A stretch of DNA of 64,000 nucleotides from Desulfovibrio sp. Fe33. Lineage in GTDB: Bacteria > Desulfobacterota > Desulfovibrionia > Desulfovibrionales > Desulfovibrionaceae. Positions 63,918-64,000 of this stretch are shown here, one piece after another. The position numbers and the translations under genes were made by a program. Within the stretch, counting starts at the first letter, position 1; every line of letters starts with the position of its first letter. Where the stretch lies: positions 46,176-110,175 of the forward strand of contig NZ_JAQKGU010000013.1 in NCBI RefSeq assembly GCF_028532725.1, given 5' to 3'. The notes below the pieces were generated by a model that was not told the DNA's origin, ran no database searches, and was given only the letters and a program-made list of their open reading frames with translations.

Positions 63918-64000
63918 GTCCGGGTACATAGGTAACACATTAGTCCGGGAACATGGGTAACACTTTGGGCATGGAAGCCTGGAGGTGCACATGCCCTGGA
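63918..64000 (+). mobile_element. Left end of an IS481-like insertion sequence (truncated by window edge)
   Basis: Two tandem 25-bp repeats (GTCCGGGTACATAGGTAACA.. at 63918 and GTCCGGGAACATGGGTAACA.. at 63943) precede a GGAGGT ribosome-binding site and an ATG. Such GTCCGGG-ACAT-GGTAACAC sequences are typical of the terminal transposase-binding region of IS481-family elements. The exact terminal base may lie a few bases further left (near GTACA at 63913). Confidence 0.6.
63991..64000 (+). CDS. Start of IS481-like transposase (3' partial)
   Basis: Only ATG CCC TGG A is inside the window. Met-Pro-Trp is the usual opening of IS481-family transposases, and GGAGGT stands 5 bp upstream. The rest lies beyond the right edge, so the call depends on the repeat context. 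Confidence 0.4.

Overview
The window is GC-rich chromosomal DNA from a sulfate-reducing bacterium of the Desulfovibrionaceae, and gene content suggests Desulfovibrio or Pseudodesulfovibrio. The main reason is the right end, which carries sat, aprBA and qmoABC plus the promoter-distal qmoD-type gene in the order known from Desulfovibrio. The genus is an inference from gene content; no search was run.

Layout, left to right. 0-3.3 kb: the end of an RsmB-type rRNA methyltransferase, a lone phage tail-tube gene and a tandem HD/HD-GYP protein. 3.3-5 kb: asparaginase and a DsbA/FrnE-family oxidoreductase that appears to be a selenoprotein, with an in-frame UGA exactly at the first Cys of CxxC and a hairpin just downstream. 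5-9.4 kb: a nitrogen-control unit amtB-glnB-glnD read leftward from a good sigma-54 promoter. 9.6-24.7 kb: housekeeping and accessory genes (sirtuin, chemoreceptor, chromate transporter, HemW-like protein, QueH, SfsA, two-gene thioesterase unit, Kup, Xaa-Pro peptidase, FAD oxidoreductase). 25-31.2 kb: a five-gene podovirus-like tail/fibre operon with no integrase, capsid, portal or terminase. 31.3-38 kb: cupin, SlyX, EamA transporter, RlmL-like methyltransferase, O-antigen-ligase-like membrane protein and umuDC. 38-42 kb: cydAB and phosphofructokinase. 42-45 kb: htpX, degP and a methyltransferase whose best start codon is ATC. 45.7-51.8 kb: leftward ppiD, aconitase, a coiled-coil protein and an unusual chorismate-mutase-like/EPSP-synthase-like fusion. 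52-53.2 kb: a glycine-zipper lipoprotein and a TPR gene broken by an ochre codon. 53.3-63.4 kb: the sulfate activation and reduction block. The right edge enters an IS481-like insertion sequence.

How the genes work together. Sat makes APS, AprBA reduces it to sulfite, and QmoABC feeds it electrons from the menaquinone pool. sat is divergent from aprBA-qmoABC-qmoD across a 611-bp control region. A strong terminator-like hairpin sits between aprA and qmoA, where there is little room for a new promoter. AmtB, PII and GlnD form a complete ammonium uptake and sensing module. HtpX and DegP form an envelope-stress pair, and PpiD probably belongs to the same extracytoplasmic folding theme.

Several intergenic gaps are filled by a modular hairpin repeat family. 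The two most interesting observations are the probable new-context selenoprotein at 4386-4991 and the split podovirus tail genes. The T7 gp11-like gene lies about 23 kb from the gp12-like gene, and both are embedded among housekeeping genes, which raises the possibility of a dispersed, domesticated phage particle.
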